Assembly: GCA_008694505.1 (NCBI GenBank)
Contig: VZDJ01000301.1
Location: 3,740,850 to 3,804,849 of the forward strand
Source: Cyanoderma ruficeps
Taxonomy: Eukaryota > Chordata > Aves > Passeriformes > Timaliidae
Length of the DNA stretch: 64,000 nucleotides
Direction: 5' to 3'
How positions within the stretch are numbered: position 1 is the stretch's first letter; every line of letters starts with the position of its first letter. Both the position numbers and the translations under genes were made by a program. Shown piece after piece: positions 11,901 through 42,400 of the stretch. Below the pieces are notes generated by a model. That model was not told the origin of the DNA and made no database searches. It was given only the letters and a program-made list of their open reading frames with translations.

Positions 11901-14837
11901 CAGCAGGGCAGTGTTGTCTGCTGTGGGAGGAGACAAGGCTGCAGCTGGGTCTCAGAGTGACTCAGCAGCCCCAGCTCACTTCTTCCCCCAGCTGCAGACT
12001 CAGACCAACCCAGCCCTGAACCAGAAGGTGCTGATCAGGGTGATGTGTGCATTGATGATGTGATCCACCAGGGAAGCAAAGCTTAACTTCTGTGCAAGCA
12101 TGTGCTGGTCAGGAGGCCATGGGGCCATCACAGGGACTAGGAGGTCAGCACATCCCTACATCCCCACATCCCTATGTGGCTCCTTGGTGCTCTGCTGCAG
12201 CTCCCATGCCCATCCCCTGTGGTCTCTCACACATCCAAGACAGAATGAGGGCATCCCAGAAGCACAATCATGTCACACTAAGACAAGTCACTGAGGAGTT
12301 TAAAAAGCAAGGTCTAATTTCTTTCAGTCCTTTTTGTTCTCTGATGGAGAAGTGCAAATTAAGAAAGAGCTGTTAATTCAGTTGAAAGAGGAAGGAGATT
12401 AGATTGGCATCTTGAGCATCTCAACATGGCTTGGCTTATCACTTCTAACTTGCTATCATGTATGGCTGCTAAAAATAACTTGCTATGAGAAGTAAGATAT
12501 GCTCTTTATTTTTCTATTATTGGTGTTTCCATAATAAAGGCTGTATTTAATCATTAGAGTGTGCATTGCTGTGCAATGATTTTGTCCCTGAAATGGCGGA
12601 GTGAATCTCACGTGCTCTTCATGAAGCAGGAAAGCAGGAGACGTGGTAAAGATGGGGGAGAAAAAACAATCTCTCTGCTGCCAGCAGCTGATTGAGGAAC
12701 TTAGCTGTTGGAGAAGTGCCAGTGAGGGCAGCAGAGAGGCCACAGCCTCCTTGAGGGATGGAATACCAGAATTAATGCTTCATTTCATTTCTGGTGTTAG
12801 TGCACATCCCCACATGATGGGTAATTTAATGTCACAAGGTGAAAACTTTGCAAGCCCCTTGATTTGTCCTTCAGAAGAAAAGCAGGGCTGCCTGGGGAGC
12901 AGGGGCAGTTTGCTTGGCCTGGTACATCGTTAAATTTGGTGCTAGTTTTGTACCTATTTAGTGTCCAAGGTTCCTCACTTGTTCATTGTTCCTCATGTTC
13001 ATTTTTAGAAGCTGCTCTGGTAAATACACACTATGTATATGTGAAGTAGGCCTTCAAAAGCTTCTGGTGTTTCAAAATTCTCTCTTTCTTGACAAGGTTT
13101 AATACCAGATGGAGGATCAGTTCACTATTTTACTTAAATGCAAAAAGTCCCCATCAATGAGTCACAGCCTGGACTGTTCCAGGGGCACAAAAGTTTGGAA
13201 TTCATTGAAGAAACCTTTGCATCAGAATATTTAGAAGATAAAAGGAGGTGTATTTTTAAGCATCAGTTTGAGCAAATAAGTGTGAGAAGAGGAAGATTTC
13301 TATGGACCTTTTGTGACTGAGGTGACAAGACTTGGACACTACACTTTTTTCCTCATGCCCAGGGCTGTGGCCACTGCGTGCCAACAAGGCAGGAGAATGT
13401 GGATCTGAAGTTTATCTGCCACAGCAACATTACACTGCGGGGCTTTCATCAGCATCTGGGTTTTCCCAGCTAGCCACAAAATGTCACAAAACATACATTT
13501 CCCTTTTTCTGTGAGTCATACTGCCTATGGAATTGGTAGATCCCAAGTACTTTATTAAATTATAAACTGACTCAGTTTCTTACTTAGTTCTTTCTTCACA
13601 ATTTTAGATAGGAGCAGTTTGCATTTCCAACATGCAGAAACAAAATAAATGGCTGTTGGGAAAAAGGAAGGTGTTCAATCTGAGTCAGGATATCTGTGTT
13701 TATTAGAGACACAGATCTTGGTTTTGAGCCTCAGTTTTACTGAGGCTTTCCTATATCAGAAAAATGTTTGAAGACTATGAATCGTGAGTCCAGCCAATGT
13801 TTAACGTCATTTTACCATGGAATGACTTTTTTGTCATTAGGTCAAGGAAAATGAATTCGTATTTCAAATTACATTTTTCACAACATGGCCATGGAAAAAA
13901 TTGTTATGAGCAAACTACTCAAATTATTAATCAAAGCAGTTTTCAAAATATGCCCAGCTTCCACAATAAAATTTAAAAAAAAAATGTCGCCAACCCAACC
14001 TATCCACTACATCAGTAGGTTCACCTGAATGCTTCTGACTGTGGATGTGCACATCAAACACATTACTGGTGTCACTGAGCAAGTTATTATTTCTGCATTG
14101 AAGGTTTATTACTCTGCACTTTCAAACATCTGTGTGTACAGTCTGGTGATCCTGCTTGACATTGCAAGCCCTAAAAGCCCTGCTGGCAGGATGGCTCCAA
14201 GGGCAGATTTGAAAGATAAATGAGTTTGCCACTTACATTAGTTCTATTGCTAAAAGCATCAACTCCTCTGCCCCCTCTGATTTATGTACTGTAAAATAAT
14301 AATCTGTAGCTCTCCCCGATGTTCAACAGTTAAACTACATAAAATGCTGCCATCGTGTGTTTAGAGACAAATTAAACACGACATTTTAAAAATCTGGATT
14401 ATGAAAGGAAAAAGTAGGATCTACACTGTCAGCATCTTATGTTAAAGAAGATTGGAGTGAATGAATTATGGAAAAGGGGAAGCTTCACTTAATAATTTAG
14501 TTTTTAAAATCCCATCCTTAGAGCAAGTGCTGATCCCTCTTGTAGTCAGGTCCAAGGGGTGATTTCCCCAAGCTGATCCTGTGTCTGTTTAAGCTATTTG
14601 AACCATCCAGTCACTGGTGTGAGGGCTCACCATGGCAAAAAAGCAACACTGGAGCAAGCAGATTGTCCACATACCAAAGATGCTCTTCATGTAAGAAACT
14701 GTTAATGCTTTAGAGTATGGAGAACATGTAAGACATTAAACACTGCCGCTATTGCAATTGAGAGCTTGTGCATTCCTGTTGTGAAAAAGCACGGCTGCTT
14801 TACTATTTGTAAACAACAACTGGAAATACTTATTTTG
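8910..14837. other. LAMP3-MCCC1 intergenic region
   Basis: About 6 kb of A/T-rich sequence containing stop-riddled short frames only. There is a T-run followed by (ATT)n at 11108-11130 and an A-run at 13975-13983. I see no conserved exon, tRNA-like clover or clear transposon here. Confidence 0.6.
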
Positions 14838-15110
14838 ACTGTGCTGGGGCTGGGCAGGTTTAGCAAGACCCTGCACTGGGGTGGGCCTAAACTGATAGAT
14901 ATTGGGAAGAAATTCCTCCCTGTGAGGGTGGTAAGACCCTGGCACAGGCTGCTCAGAGCAGCTTTGGATGCCCCATCCCTGGAAATACCCAAGGCTGGGC
15001 TGGATGGGGCTGACAGCAACCTGGGCTACTGGAAGGTGTCCCTGCTCAGGGGAGAGCAGTGTGATGCGATGAGCTTTAAGCTCCCTTCCAAGCCAAATCT
15101 GCGGCTCTGT
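14838..15110 (+). mobile_element. CR1-type LINE 3'-end fragment
   Basis: The sequence follows the familiar avian CR1 3' end in order: 'aaattcctccctgtgagggt', 'ctggcacaggctgctcagag', 'ggatgccccatccctggaa', 'gctggatggggctgacagca', 'ggtgtccctgctcagg', and a decayed 'ctcccttccaagcc' tail. It is in sense orientation relative to MCCC1, truncated at its 5' end, and lacks a clean terminal microsatellite. CR1 is the dominant non-LTR retrotransposon of birds and reptiles, so this also helps place the organism. The 5' boundary is approximate. Confidence 0.85.
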
Positions 15111-15580
15111 GACTTGCAAAGCTCCAAAGTCTGAGGGAGCGGAATGGATCCTGACGGCTTTCTGATCCCACCGCTCTGTGACCTCCTCCGCCTCACGAGG
15201 CGGTTTTGATGCAGGATCTGGGGATGCCGTGTTATCCGAGGACACCCACGCCCTACCCAACAACTCTCCCGTTTGTGTGTCGCTGTCCTATTACAACCCC
15301 GGATGTCATTCCCGAAGGAGCACGCTCAGCTGAGTCCGTGTACCCATAGGACCAACAACCCTTCACCGACACGCGTCGTAGCACTTCTAAATTAAACGCA
15401 CTCGATCTGCCCTCTCAGAGCCTTTTGCCGGCGCCGCGCAGCCCCGCCCCCGACAGCGCCATTTCCCCCGCTGTCCCCGAGCGGGCCCCGGCCGTGCCCG
15501 GGTCTCCTCCCCGTGACGCGCTCCCTCCGCCCGCTCCCGGCCCCTCAGGGCTTTCCCCGCTCCCGCCCGCGCTCCCCAAC

Positions 15581-33295
<17,715 letters not shown>

Positions 33296-34760
33296 AATTC
33301 AAGGAAGGTGCATTTTATTTTTTCTACTTTGCTGATTTTCTCCCAGAAGAAGATTGCTTCATATTTTCAGCAAACTGTTTTGTATGAATGATGAATGGGG
33401 GATTGGTGTCCTCTGCACTTCCTGCATAGTTTGACTGTAAATTGTGCTGACTTCACTGAAATTTGGGTATCACTATACTGTAATTTTATTTATAACTTGT
33501 GGACCTATGTGATTGTTGTCCAGTGGTTGTTTGCCTGTGGAAAGGCATTAGACTGGAAGAAGATGTGGAACTCTGAAAGGATCAGAGAGGTTAATAAGGA
33601 CTATAAGGTACAGACATGTTGGGCTCTTCTGCCTACTTATTCACAGCTGCCTTTTATTCCCTTAGATATGCAAGGATTGATTTGAAGGAAATCTGAAAGA
33701 CAGTTGTTCTATTTTCTGGCAAAATTCCTGTTTGTGGCTTTTGTTTTTGCCTTAATAGGGAATTTAGGATTGTTCCTTAGCCCAGAATCCCTCTCTGTCA
33801 TTTCTGGTGCATCTCTTTTTCCTGTTTACCTCAATGAGTCGTGAAAATCTCTATTTCAAAAATTTTTTAAATATACCTCAAAATATCTGATACAAAGAAT
33901 TTTTCAAATACATTTGCTACACTAATCAAAGTTAAAATGTAACTGCTTTCCAAAAATACCATCTGAACTTTAAACATGAAATAGTAACATAGAAAGATAA
34001 GCTTATTTAATACTCAGTGTGCCAAAATATAATACTGACTTCAAAATCTTCATTACTTTTACCATATTGTTCATGTTCTAGTGTATTTTTTATTGGCTGG
34101 AATGAAGTACACCACAGTCGTTACAACAACGTGAAATGTTACTAAGAATAATAGATTTTTTTGTGTCTGCAGGGTTTCAGAGGGAAAATTGTTAGGTTTT
34201 TGGATACACAAAGAAAAAGAATTCTCAGACTAAGCATATTGATTATTTGCCATAAATTTAATTTATTTAACCTGCACCTTAGAGAAACAAGGGAAAGAAA
34301 AATTTTTTTAATTGTTGCAAACTTTGAAAGTCTTTTCATCTTTCAGTTAATGTGAAGTTCTGTTATCCTGTGATGTTTTGATATGCTAATTTAATTCAGT
34401 AATCTGTTTTATACTGCAGAGAGAAACAATCAGATGCTGCAGTGATCCCAAACCTATAGTTTAATCTGTGCAAGTGGCCCTTACCTGAAATCTCATTTCT
34501 GAATCAATATACAGTATCGTGGGGAATTCTCTGGTTTGCTTTTGTAATTGTGCAGCCTTGTCTGCAATGCAGAAAAAAAGTGGTAAAAAAGCAATGGCTC
34601 TGGATGATCTGTGTATTAAAAGCATATTTTAATACTTTTCAATTTTCCTTCCAATCCTATGGTCACCTAGCAAATTATTAAACTCCAATGATCATCTTGT
34701 AGAATATTGTCACAGTGATTTTTATTTACTGCCAAATAAAAATTAAGTGTAACTTTGAAT
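33296..34760 (+). other. MCCC1: MCCC1 3' untranslated region (distal form)
   Basis: A/T-rich non-coding sequence between the stop and the next canonical AATAAA. The frame at 33395-33685 is short, has no recognisable homology and is not counted as a gene. The extent rests on the hexamer at 34735-34740. Confidence 0.55.
34735..34740 (+). terminator. Candidate distal MCCC1 poly(A) signal
   Basis: AATAAA followed about 20-30 bases later by T/G-rich sequence (34761-34785), a good cleavage context. Transcription of MCCC1 probably ends near here unless the site at the stop codon is preferred. Confidence 0.6.
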
Positions 34761-34769
34761 GCTTGTTTT

Positions 34770-37188
34770 GATTTTTCTCCATTTTATTCTTTCCTTGGTT
34801 GCTTCTGTTCCTGCATTGGATTAGAGGGTTTAAGCAGCTGTTTCTGTATCATATGATGATGATGATGAGCACAATCTGCAGATCACATTTAGGAGGCAGT
34901 AATCCAGACACTTGTGATGGCTTTCACTGCAGGTAAGGTTAGGCACTCGTTCTATCCAGAATTGAATCTCCTTATAGAAACATGAGCTCAGCCCTGAAGA
35001 GACTCAGCAGCTTGGCATTTATTTTTTTCTCTCTCTGTGACATGGCTGTTTCTAGACTGACTTTGCTGCACCGAGTCTGTACCAAAACATTAAAACTCCC
35101 AGCAGGAGGTTCTCTGCCTGCTCGGTCTGCACAGCTTGGCTGCACACAGCCAGTGCAGCAAAACACATTCCCTGGGAGCTGACAAAATGTCCTCCCTTAG
35201 GAGCCAGGGGAGACAAATCATCTCACCAGTGTTCATTTTCCCTCACTTCTCAAAAATTAGCTGTTAGGTTTTTATCTCTGTAGGTTTCTACTGAGATAGA
35301 TTTTTCAGATAGTGATGGTTTTGTTTATTTAAGAAAAATCTTTTGCAGAAGTCGCTGTCACAGTTTGCACACTTGAAGTGTTTTACTGCAGTGTGATTTA
35401 ATTGAACTTGGAGGTGCTCAAAGAATTATTAAAGCTAGGTTGTTCCTATACCAGCATCTTAGTTAACAAAATATTCATGACTCATGAGTTTATTACAAAT
35501 GAATTTTTGTGTTATGAATGTAAATTGGTAAGAGCCTTAGCATAGTAACATAGCTGTTACTGTTGCCTCTAAAACACTTAATGGCCAATTAAGAAAAAAA
35601 AAATTTTTAGAAACGCAGTATTTTAGCATTTGAGTTAAAGGGATAATCTCTGCTACTAATTTATTATCAATGTACCTTTTCAGATAATGCTGTAGTTCTG
35701 AAAGAGCAGTAACAGATGTTACTGGAACAATGAATCTGAACTGATTCATTTGTAATGATTTTCTCTTGCTGTCAGAGGAGAGAGGGGGCTGTGTCAGGGG
35801 GTGTTAATTCAGCCACAGCTGATGGTCTGCAGGAAAGAACGAAGGTGTTGGTGTTCCAGACAGGGTCAGGGAGTGACACTGAGCACTGCTCAGCTTGGAT
35901 CAGGAATGGCTCATCCTGCCCAGCACTGTGAATGGTGCCAGACCACGATGAGAGCCCTGTGTAAACTTCAGTTATCCCCCTGTGGGCTCCCATCTCTCCT
36001 GCCCTCTCCAGCTGCTGCCAATTCCTGGCTTGTACCCAGGGAAGCTCTGTGGTGTGGAGCCTCAATCCGTGCTGGACCGGGGATGGGACACGGGGTGGGA
36101 AGCAGGAGTGCAGGACTCTGTTCTTATTTCAGGCACTGACTCATTGTGACTTCAGGCAAGTCACTTGGTAGATATTTGCCTGTTTCCTCTAATGAGGTTT
36201 ATGGCAATCAAAACACTGCAAAATGTGTGGACACACTGATTTATAATTTTCTCTGCTTGTTGGGAAAGTTGTAATTTCAGATGTAGACTAATTCTACTTG
36301 TAAGGGTTTCTTTTTAACCTTTTATACATCAAATATCAATGCCCTAGAGTTACAAAGTTTCCAGTGTGTATTGTGTCCTTAGTTGTAATGATTGTACCAG
36401 CCAGTTACCAGGAAACCCTAGCTTCAAGTCTTCATGTTGATTAAAAAATCAATACCCAAGTGGTTTTTAGCAGGACTTTTAAAATTTAGTCAATGGCAGG
36501 GAAAAAAACACAAACGTTCATCTGGGCACACAACTCTTTTATTAAAGGAACTTGTTGATATGTCCCTTGAAATAGGTACCAGTGCACTAGCACAGGTATA
36601 TTCATTGTTGTGGATAATCTTTTTCAAGCAGATCAGGAATTGTCTGTGTTCTCTTTGGAAAAAGCTCAGCTGTGCTGAGTAGACTGTGTTTACTGAACAA
36701 TCAATGGCAATTAAGTTCTGAACTACCAGCTTTTACACAAAGTATATTCTCAATAGATACTTCAACTTCTTGTGGAGTTATGCTCGAAATACAGATTTTT
36801 ACACATAAATGCCCTGCAGATAAGCATCACTTAGTACCTCTGTAACACTGGGGCATATCCTTCTGCATAAGAATTCTGTTTGGAAAATAATATACACTGC
36901 TGAATGCTGTGTTTAAAAAAAATCAATATTGCAGAAATTGAAACCTTGGTATTTATTTTTATGTGATCCAACTGAATTTCTTGGAAGAGAGCCTGGATTC
37001 TCAAAGCAATTTTGAGACATTTGATGTTAGTTTAAAACCTGTTGATTATACAATGAATTCATATTAAAACACAGATTTTTCTGGTTGAATACACCATGTT
37101 TTTTATTATAGCAGTAATTAATAAAACACATCTGGAGTCCTGCTGGGTTTTAAAATCATACTGACTGCTGGATTTTAACTTTAATCTG
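34770..37188. other. MCCC1-DCUN1D1 intergenic region, first part
   Basis: Non-coding sequence. It holds a short (GAT)n run at 34854-34868 but no recognisable gene. Open frames around 35537-36139 are short, overlap on both strands and resemble no family I know. Confidence 0.6.
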
Positions 37189-37744
37189 TGTCCTGGTTTC
37201 AGCTGGGAGTTAACTTTCTTCCTAGTAGCTGGTCCAGGGCTGTGTTTTGGAGTCAGAGAGAGAATAATGCTGATAACAAACTGATGCTTTAATTGTTGCT
37301 GAGTACTGCTTGCTCTAACTTAAAGGTTTTCCAGTTTCCTATGCTCTTCCAATGGGCAGGTGTACAAGGAGCTGGGAGGAGCAGGGCTGGGATGGCTGAC
37401 CCAAACTGGCCCAAGGGACATTCCAAGCACAGATATGGGGGAAGCTGGCCAGGAGCCACGGATTGCTGCTTGGGGACATTCTGGGCATCAGTCAGGTGCA
37501 TTGAGCAACTGCAGTATGCATCACCTGTCTCTGCTGGGGTTTATTTCTCACTCCCTTAGTCTTTTCATTACAATTGTAGTATTGTTGTTTATTGTATTTT
37601 ATTTCAATTGTTAAATTGTTCTTACTTCAACCCATGGGTTTTGCTTTCTTTTTCCCCATCCTCCTCCCCATCCCAGCAGGAAGTGAGGCTGGTGAATGAG
37701 CAGTTGCATGGTACCTAATTGCTGGATGGAGTTAAACTGTGACA
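37189..37744 (+). mobile_element. Endogenous retrovirus LTR (avian, class II/ERVK-like)
   Basis: A 556-base element starting TGTCCTGGTTTCAGCTGGG and ending GTTAAACTGTGACA. It therefore has TG...CA ends and a 4-base terminal inverted repeat (TGTC/GACA). The internal order matches a widespread bird LTR: 'cttcctagtagctgg', 'gctgacccaaactggcc', 'gcatcacctgtct', 'caacccatgggttttgc', 'tcctccccatcccagcagg'. The expected TATA stretch near 37425-37440 is eroded and no intact AATAAA remains in the R region, so promoter activity is doubtful. The class assignment depends on the adjacent primer-binding-site remnant. No matching 3' LTR is seen in the window. Confidence 0.85.
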
Positions 37745-38540
37745 GACCTTTTTGGTGCCCAGTGTGAGGCACAAAGGGTGGAGATAACAACAGATCTGAC
37801 CAGAGTGTGTAAAACAGATTTGTTACAAGCATTCATTATATTAATTTAATAGTCAGTGGTCACATGTTCTCAGGTTTGTGTCATGTGATGATGACCTTGG
37901 TGTCCAAGTTGCCTTTGTGCAGTTTATCACCTCTGGGGGCTGGGCTAAGGTTGATTCTGTTGTACTTTATTATACTGGCTTATGATAGAACTGCTGGTTA
38001 TGAAATAAATAAAACCCAATCACAAATGGCGGTTCTTTCAGGAACACTGCTGCTCCAGTCTGTAGTGGGCAGTTCCCCACACAGAGGAAGAGCTAATCCA
38101 ACTCCTCATCCTATGGAAAAAAATTCAAATCCATTTTTACAAGAAGCAGGGAATCCTAAGACCAGTGTGCCTCCAGCTAGGTGTGGAGGAGAGGGACAGT
38201 CAGATTTGTGGGACTGTGTGGATCAGGTGGCCTGGCACAACAGACCCACAGGAGTGTAAGGCTCTAGCAGATACCTGTGCACAGTGCATCCTAATGCCAT
38301 CAAGCTGTAAAGGGGCAGATCCCATTTTCCTTTGTTCCCACTGGAAGATGTGAGCAACTGCCAGTTAACAGGTTTTTTTCCTTTAAACACTTCTGGTGCC
38401 ACAGGAAAGCTCACAGAAAGTGGTGAAAAAGGCTGGTCCTGAGAGCTGCATCCCTCTTTGGCCGGCCTGTCTGAAAAGGAAGGTGACATCTCCTGGGCTG
38501 TCCCATTCTGCTCACTCACACACAGGAACACTCAGTGACC
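37745..38540 (+). mobile_element. Remnant of proviral internal (leader) region
   Basis: Sequence continuing 3' from the primer-binding site, probably the untranslated leader and start of the internal region of the same provirus. A 131-codon open frame (37864-38259) and a shorter one (38165-38353) fall here. Neither can be assigned to a retroviral protein with confidence, and both are likely decayed. No reverse transcriptase, protease or envelope motif is visible, and the 3' half and 3' LTR appear lost. The end coordinate is approximate. Confidence 0.45.
37753..37770 (+). other. Decayed tRNA-Lys-type primer-binding site
   Basis: Eight bases after the LTR, the sequence TGGTGCCCAGTGTGAGGC matches 14 of 18 positions of the known retroviral tRNA-Lys1,2 primer-binding site. 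Most differences look like CpG decay. It marks 37189-37744 as a 5' LTR and gives the orientation of the provirus as plus. Confidence 0.65.
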
Positions 38541-41500
38541 AGTACTGACTGGGATCTGACACCAAAGACCCCACTGTGTCATTGGCCTGTTCAGTGTCTT
38601 TGGCTAAGCATCCCAGAAACATCAGACACAGCTGCTGCTGGAGTTGAAAATGAGGTAAAATATGAGAATAACCCATTTAAACCCAGCACTGTTGCACACA
38701 GGTGTGGTTAATGCACATTTTCCTTGAGGCCTGCCCCACTGTACTGATGCAGGCAGCCAGTCATGTGCATGGAGGTTACAATCAGGACAATATTACTGGC
38801 CAGGTGGAGTAGAGGTGAGCCCAGGAATGAGTTTGCTGTTACAACAAGGAGGGTGGAAAAGGCTGAATGTGTGTAACATGTGACAGGGAGCAAGAGCCAT
38901 CTTACTGCTCTTGCTTTGTACAGCTGCAGTGTGCCTACCTTCAAGGCAAAAGGCTCTACCTCCAATATAAGTAACTTACTGTTTTGTATACTAATACCAA
39001 AATCTGTGCTTTGCATTGGGATGGCTGATTTTTATTGCATTGAACAATTACAGATGGCACATACAGAAAAAAAATCCCTGGGACAGGGAAATAATTGTGT
39101 CTCAGTCTTCTAGATTCTTGAAATCACCTGTAATTCTTTGTAGTGAGAATGGAAAGCTGCTTCCATTTCAAAGGTGTAGGTTTTAATCATGAAGCTGTGA
39201 TGGCACTGTGTGGATTACAGCTCAGGAAAGTTTCAAACCTTGTATTACGTAAGTTCTGAACTAAAAAATGTCCATATAAAAATCAACTAGCTATGTCAAT
39301 TCCTATTGCCCTCCCATTTGCTAACTCATATTGCTTAAAATGCCTTGCTTTTAGTCTATATATCTCAGTACATATTAGATAAAAAAAAAACACAGAAGGC
39401 TAGAAATCTGTTGCCTTTTAGGTGTCCTGGAAAGTCTCAGTTTATTCAGGCCTGCCAGGGTAAGGTGCAGTATGAGAAATTATCAGATTTTCTTAGGCTC
39501 TCTGACCTGATTTTGCTTTGTCACACAGAGCTGTCCTGCTCCCTCCCAGAGATGCTGTCACATGGAAAACTGCTCCTAACAGTGCCTTGGACTGGGTGTA
39601 GTAACTTCTTCACCTCTTGTGTAATGCAGGAAGAATGAAAAACTTAATAGAAGGTGAACACCCTTCCCTGCAACCTATCAACAACAATCTTCCGATATTG
39701 GTGCTGTGTCACTGCAGGTTAAACTGCTCAGACACCTACAGGACTCACACTGTTTACTTCCTCTGTGCTTCTTTCCATGCAGAAAAAACCCATAATGGGC
39801 TTATAGAGACATTCCAACTGTATCAGCTGAACAGCACAACAGGAGCAAACCATTGGCTCTGCACCTCTGGATGCCTGCAGAGTGGCATTAAATCTCCTTC
39901 TTGAACAAGACAGTTCATAGAACTTTGTTCTCTCTTAGCCATGGGGTCAGTTTGCAGGCAAAGGGCCACAGCTGTAATCAGCCTATGGCTGTTCCATCAG
40001 TATTTGCTGATTTGGTGGTTTCATTTTCTAGAGTACAAAGTAGCTGCCAAAAAGAGGTGGTTAGAAAGACATGTCCAGGCCAAGCTGCCCCAGGTTACTG
40101 TTATCCCTCATAAAGCTTTGGGCCTCTTCCTCAGAAAGTGCTCTAAGTGGAAGTTCTCAGCCAGGAGATTACACTAAATGGATTCTGCTTTGACCGAACA
40201 TGAGACTTATTTGTCTGCTCGAGAAGAGAGCTCAGTAAACCAGCTCAGTGTTATATTCAGTTATGCACTTGACACAGTTCATTTAAAAAAAAAAAAAAAT
40301 CACTGCCTCATTTTCCTGGGGTTCACATGAGAAGACAAATCATCACTGGCTCGCACAACAAAACAAGGCAAGTGTGTCAGCCTTAAATAAATTAACCAAG
40401 TCATCGTGTTACCCTGGTCACGGTGATTATGCTGCGTGCACATTGCACAATGAAATTTCCTTCTCCTCTGTGTGCCCCAGTGCACGTGTCACGTTCACAG
40501 GCAGCAGAGCTGGGTATCCCTGCTCTGACCTGGGGCTCCATCCTGCAGGGAGCTGTACAAAAGGCAACATGCAACAAGCCCAATTCAGGTAACTCACACT
40601 TTTTGGTGGCCTCATGCTGCCTTGTTGCTTTGTAAAGCATCTGGTTTTGCTCAGGAATGGCGAGGGTGAGATTCAGACAGCACACACATCATGCAAGTGC
40701 CCATCTCCATCTGTAGGCAGGCTCAAGCATGTGGATGTGGGTGGAACTGGGGCAATCTGGCTGTGCCTGAGGTGTGTGCCTGCCCATTGCAGTGAGCTGT
40801 GTTTGGAAAAGTAACTCAGTCTAGTCCATAGTGGCCAAGAGCTCTGGGTGAGGTAACCTCAGATTCAGAAATTCAGCCATATCCCCATGGAAGCACTCTG
40901 GAAACCAATACAGAACCCTGCAGCTCCCACTCTAATCAGTAACACTAGACTTACAACTTAAATGGCAGCAGGAGGCCATTCCTTTTCTCAGGTAGTTTCA
41001 CCTTAGGAGTGATCTTGAATTGGAAAAAAACCCACAAGAAATAGCATGCATGCTGTTAATAGCAGCAATATGCATTTCATATTTTTTAATATATTTCATT
41101 ATCATATCACTGGTTTACTTTGTTATCTGCCCTGCTCAGAAGCAGTTAAATATGATTTTCCATTCCTTATACAACAGGAATTCATAATGTAGAGCAATCT
41201 AGTAAGTTAGGGAGATCAAATTGCAAGCCAGTCAAAAAATAAACAGAAATACAGTGTGCCCCCATACACTCAAAAAACCCACTAAGAGACCCTGCATTAC
41301 AAGAAACCTGCAAGATCCGCATGTCTTAGAGAAAAATAAACCACTTAAAAAAAATCTTTCTCTCCTGAGGAATCTCCTGCACGCACAGCTCATCTCTCAG
41401 ATTATTGTTACATGTCGCAGTAATTCTCCAGGTCTAAACTGTGTCTTCAGCTGGCAGGAGGGCTGTCACAGCACGTTACAGTGATGGCAATTAGTAACTC

Positions 41501-42400
41501 AATCAAAGAGATTTCCAGGTTTGGCTTTGCCTCCCTGCTGTGGTTACATGGACTGGGCTGGTGTGCAGTGCTCGTGGCTGTTCACTGGCCAATTAGCATC
41601 CACCTTCTATTTCAAAATTATACTTTTTGGTAGGATTCAAGGTATCCAGGCAACTGCTGTCTCCAAGGATAGCTGAAATCAGCTATATTCCCATGTACTT
41701 GATATCAAGCTCTTAATTTTACTGTTTCATACAGCAGCAAAATTGGACACTTCACAGGGCAGGCCTGATTTTCCTCCCCAAATACAACTCCTCAGACTCC
41801 TTTCTAAGCTTTGCTCCGATTTTCAGCAAAGTAAGCAAGAAACAATTCAGATCCTTTTCTATAAAAACACATGCATAAACTGTGGACATCCATGATGAGG
41901 AATGGCTTTTTGAAGTCTTAATTTCTCTGTGGTGTGTGCAATCATACCAGTTATATAATATAAATACAGAAGCTTACTTTAATAGCTCCAAGCTCAGTGG
42001 GAGATGAGAGAACAAGATCAGATCTCAAACCTTTGTCCTTCACAACAGCAGTTTGCCACCACTGTGAGTTTTATCAGCAAATATTCTGCTTCCCCAAACT
42101 CCCTCGGCTGCCAAAAGCCTGCAGTAAGTAGAGTAAGCTTTCCTGGGAAAAATCAACTGTCTGGGATAGTGGTACAAACCGTGATTTAACCATTGCAGCC
42201 CCTTTTGCTAGTACAGCTATGCTACTGCAGGAAGAGCTACATCTGTCCACACCGCTCCAAAGGGGAAGACAGCCTGGAGCAGGGAAATCGGGGAAATCTT
42301 ACAGGTGTGGAAGTGCTCCTCTGTAAAGCTGCTGCCCCGAGACTTCACCTTCCCCAGATCTCCGTGGCTGCTCAGCAAACGATTTTGCCTCTTCTGCGAA
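38541..42400. other. MCCC1-DCUN1D1 intergenic region, second part
   Basis: Mostly A/T-rich non-coding sequence with an A-run at 40286-40299. Open frames on both strands around 40374-40685 overlap one another, which is the mark of chance frames. I see no exon with good splice sites and a conserved product. Confidence 0.55.

Noticed and set aside
14736..15263. 175-codon minus-strand open frame
   Set aside because: Runs antisense through the CR1 3' end, which is untranslated in the element.
37864..38259. 131-codon open frame after the LTR as a host gene
   Set aside because: Lies in the proviral leader remnant, has no conserved domain visible, and may be open by chance.
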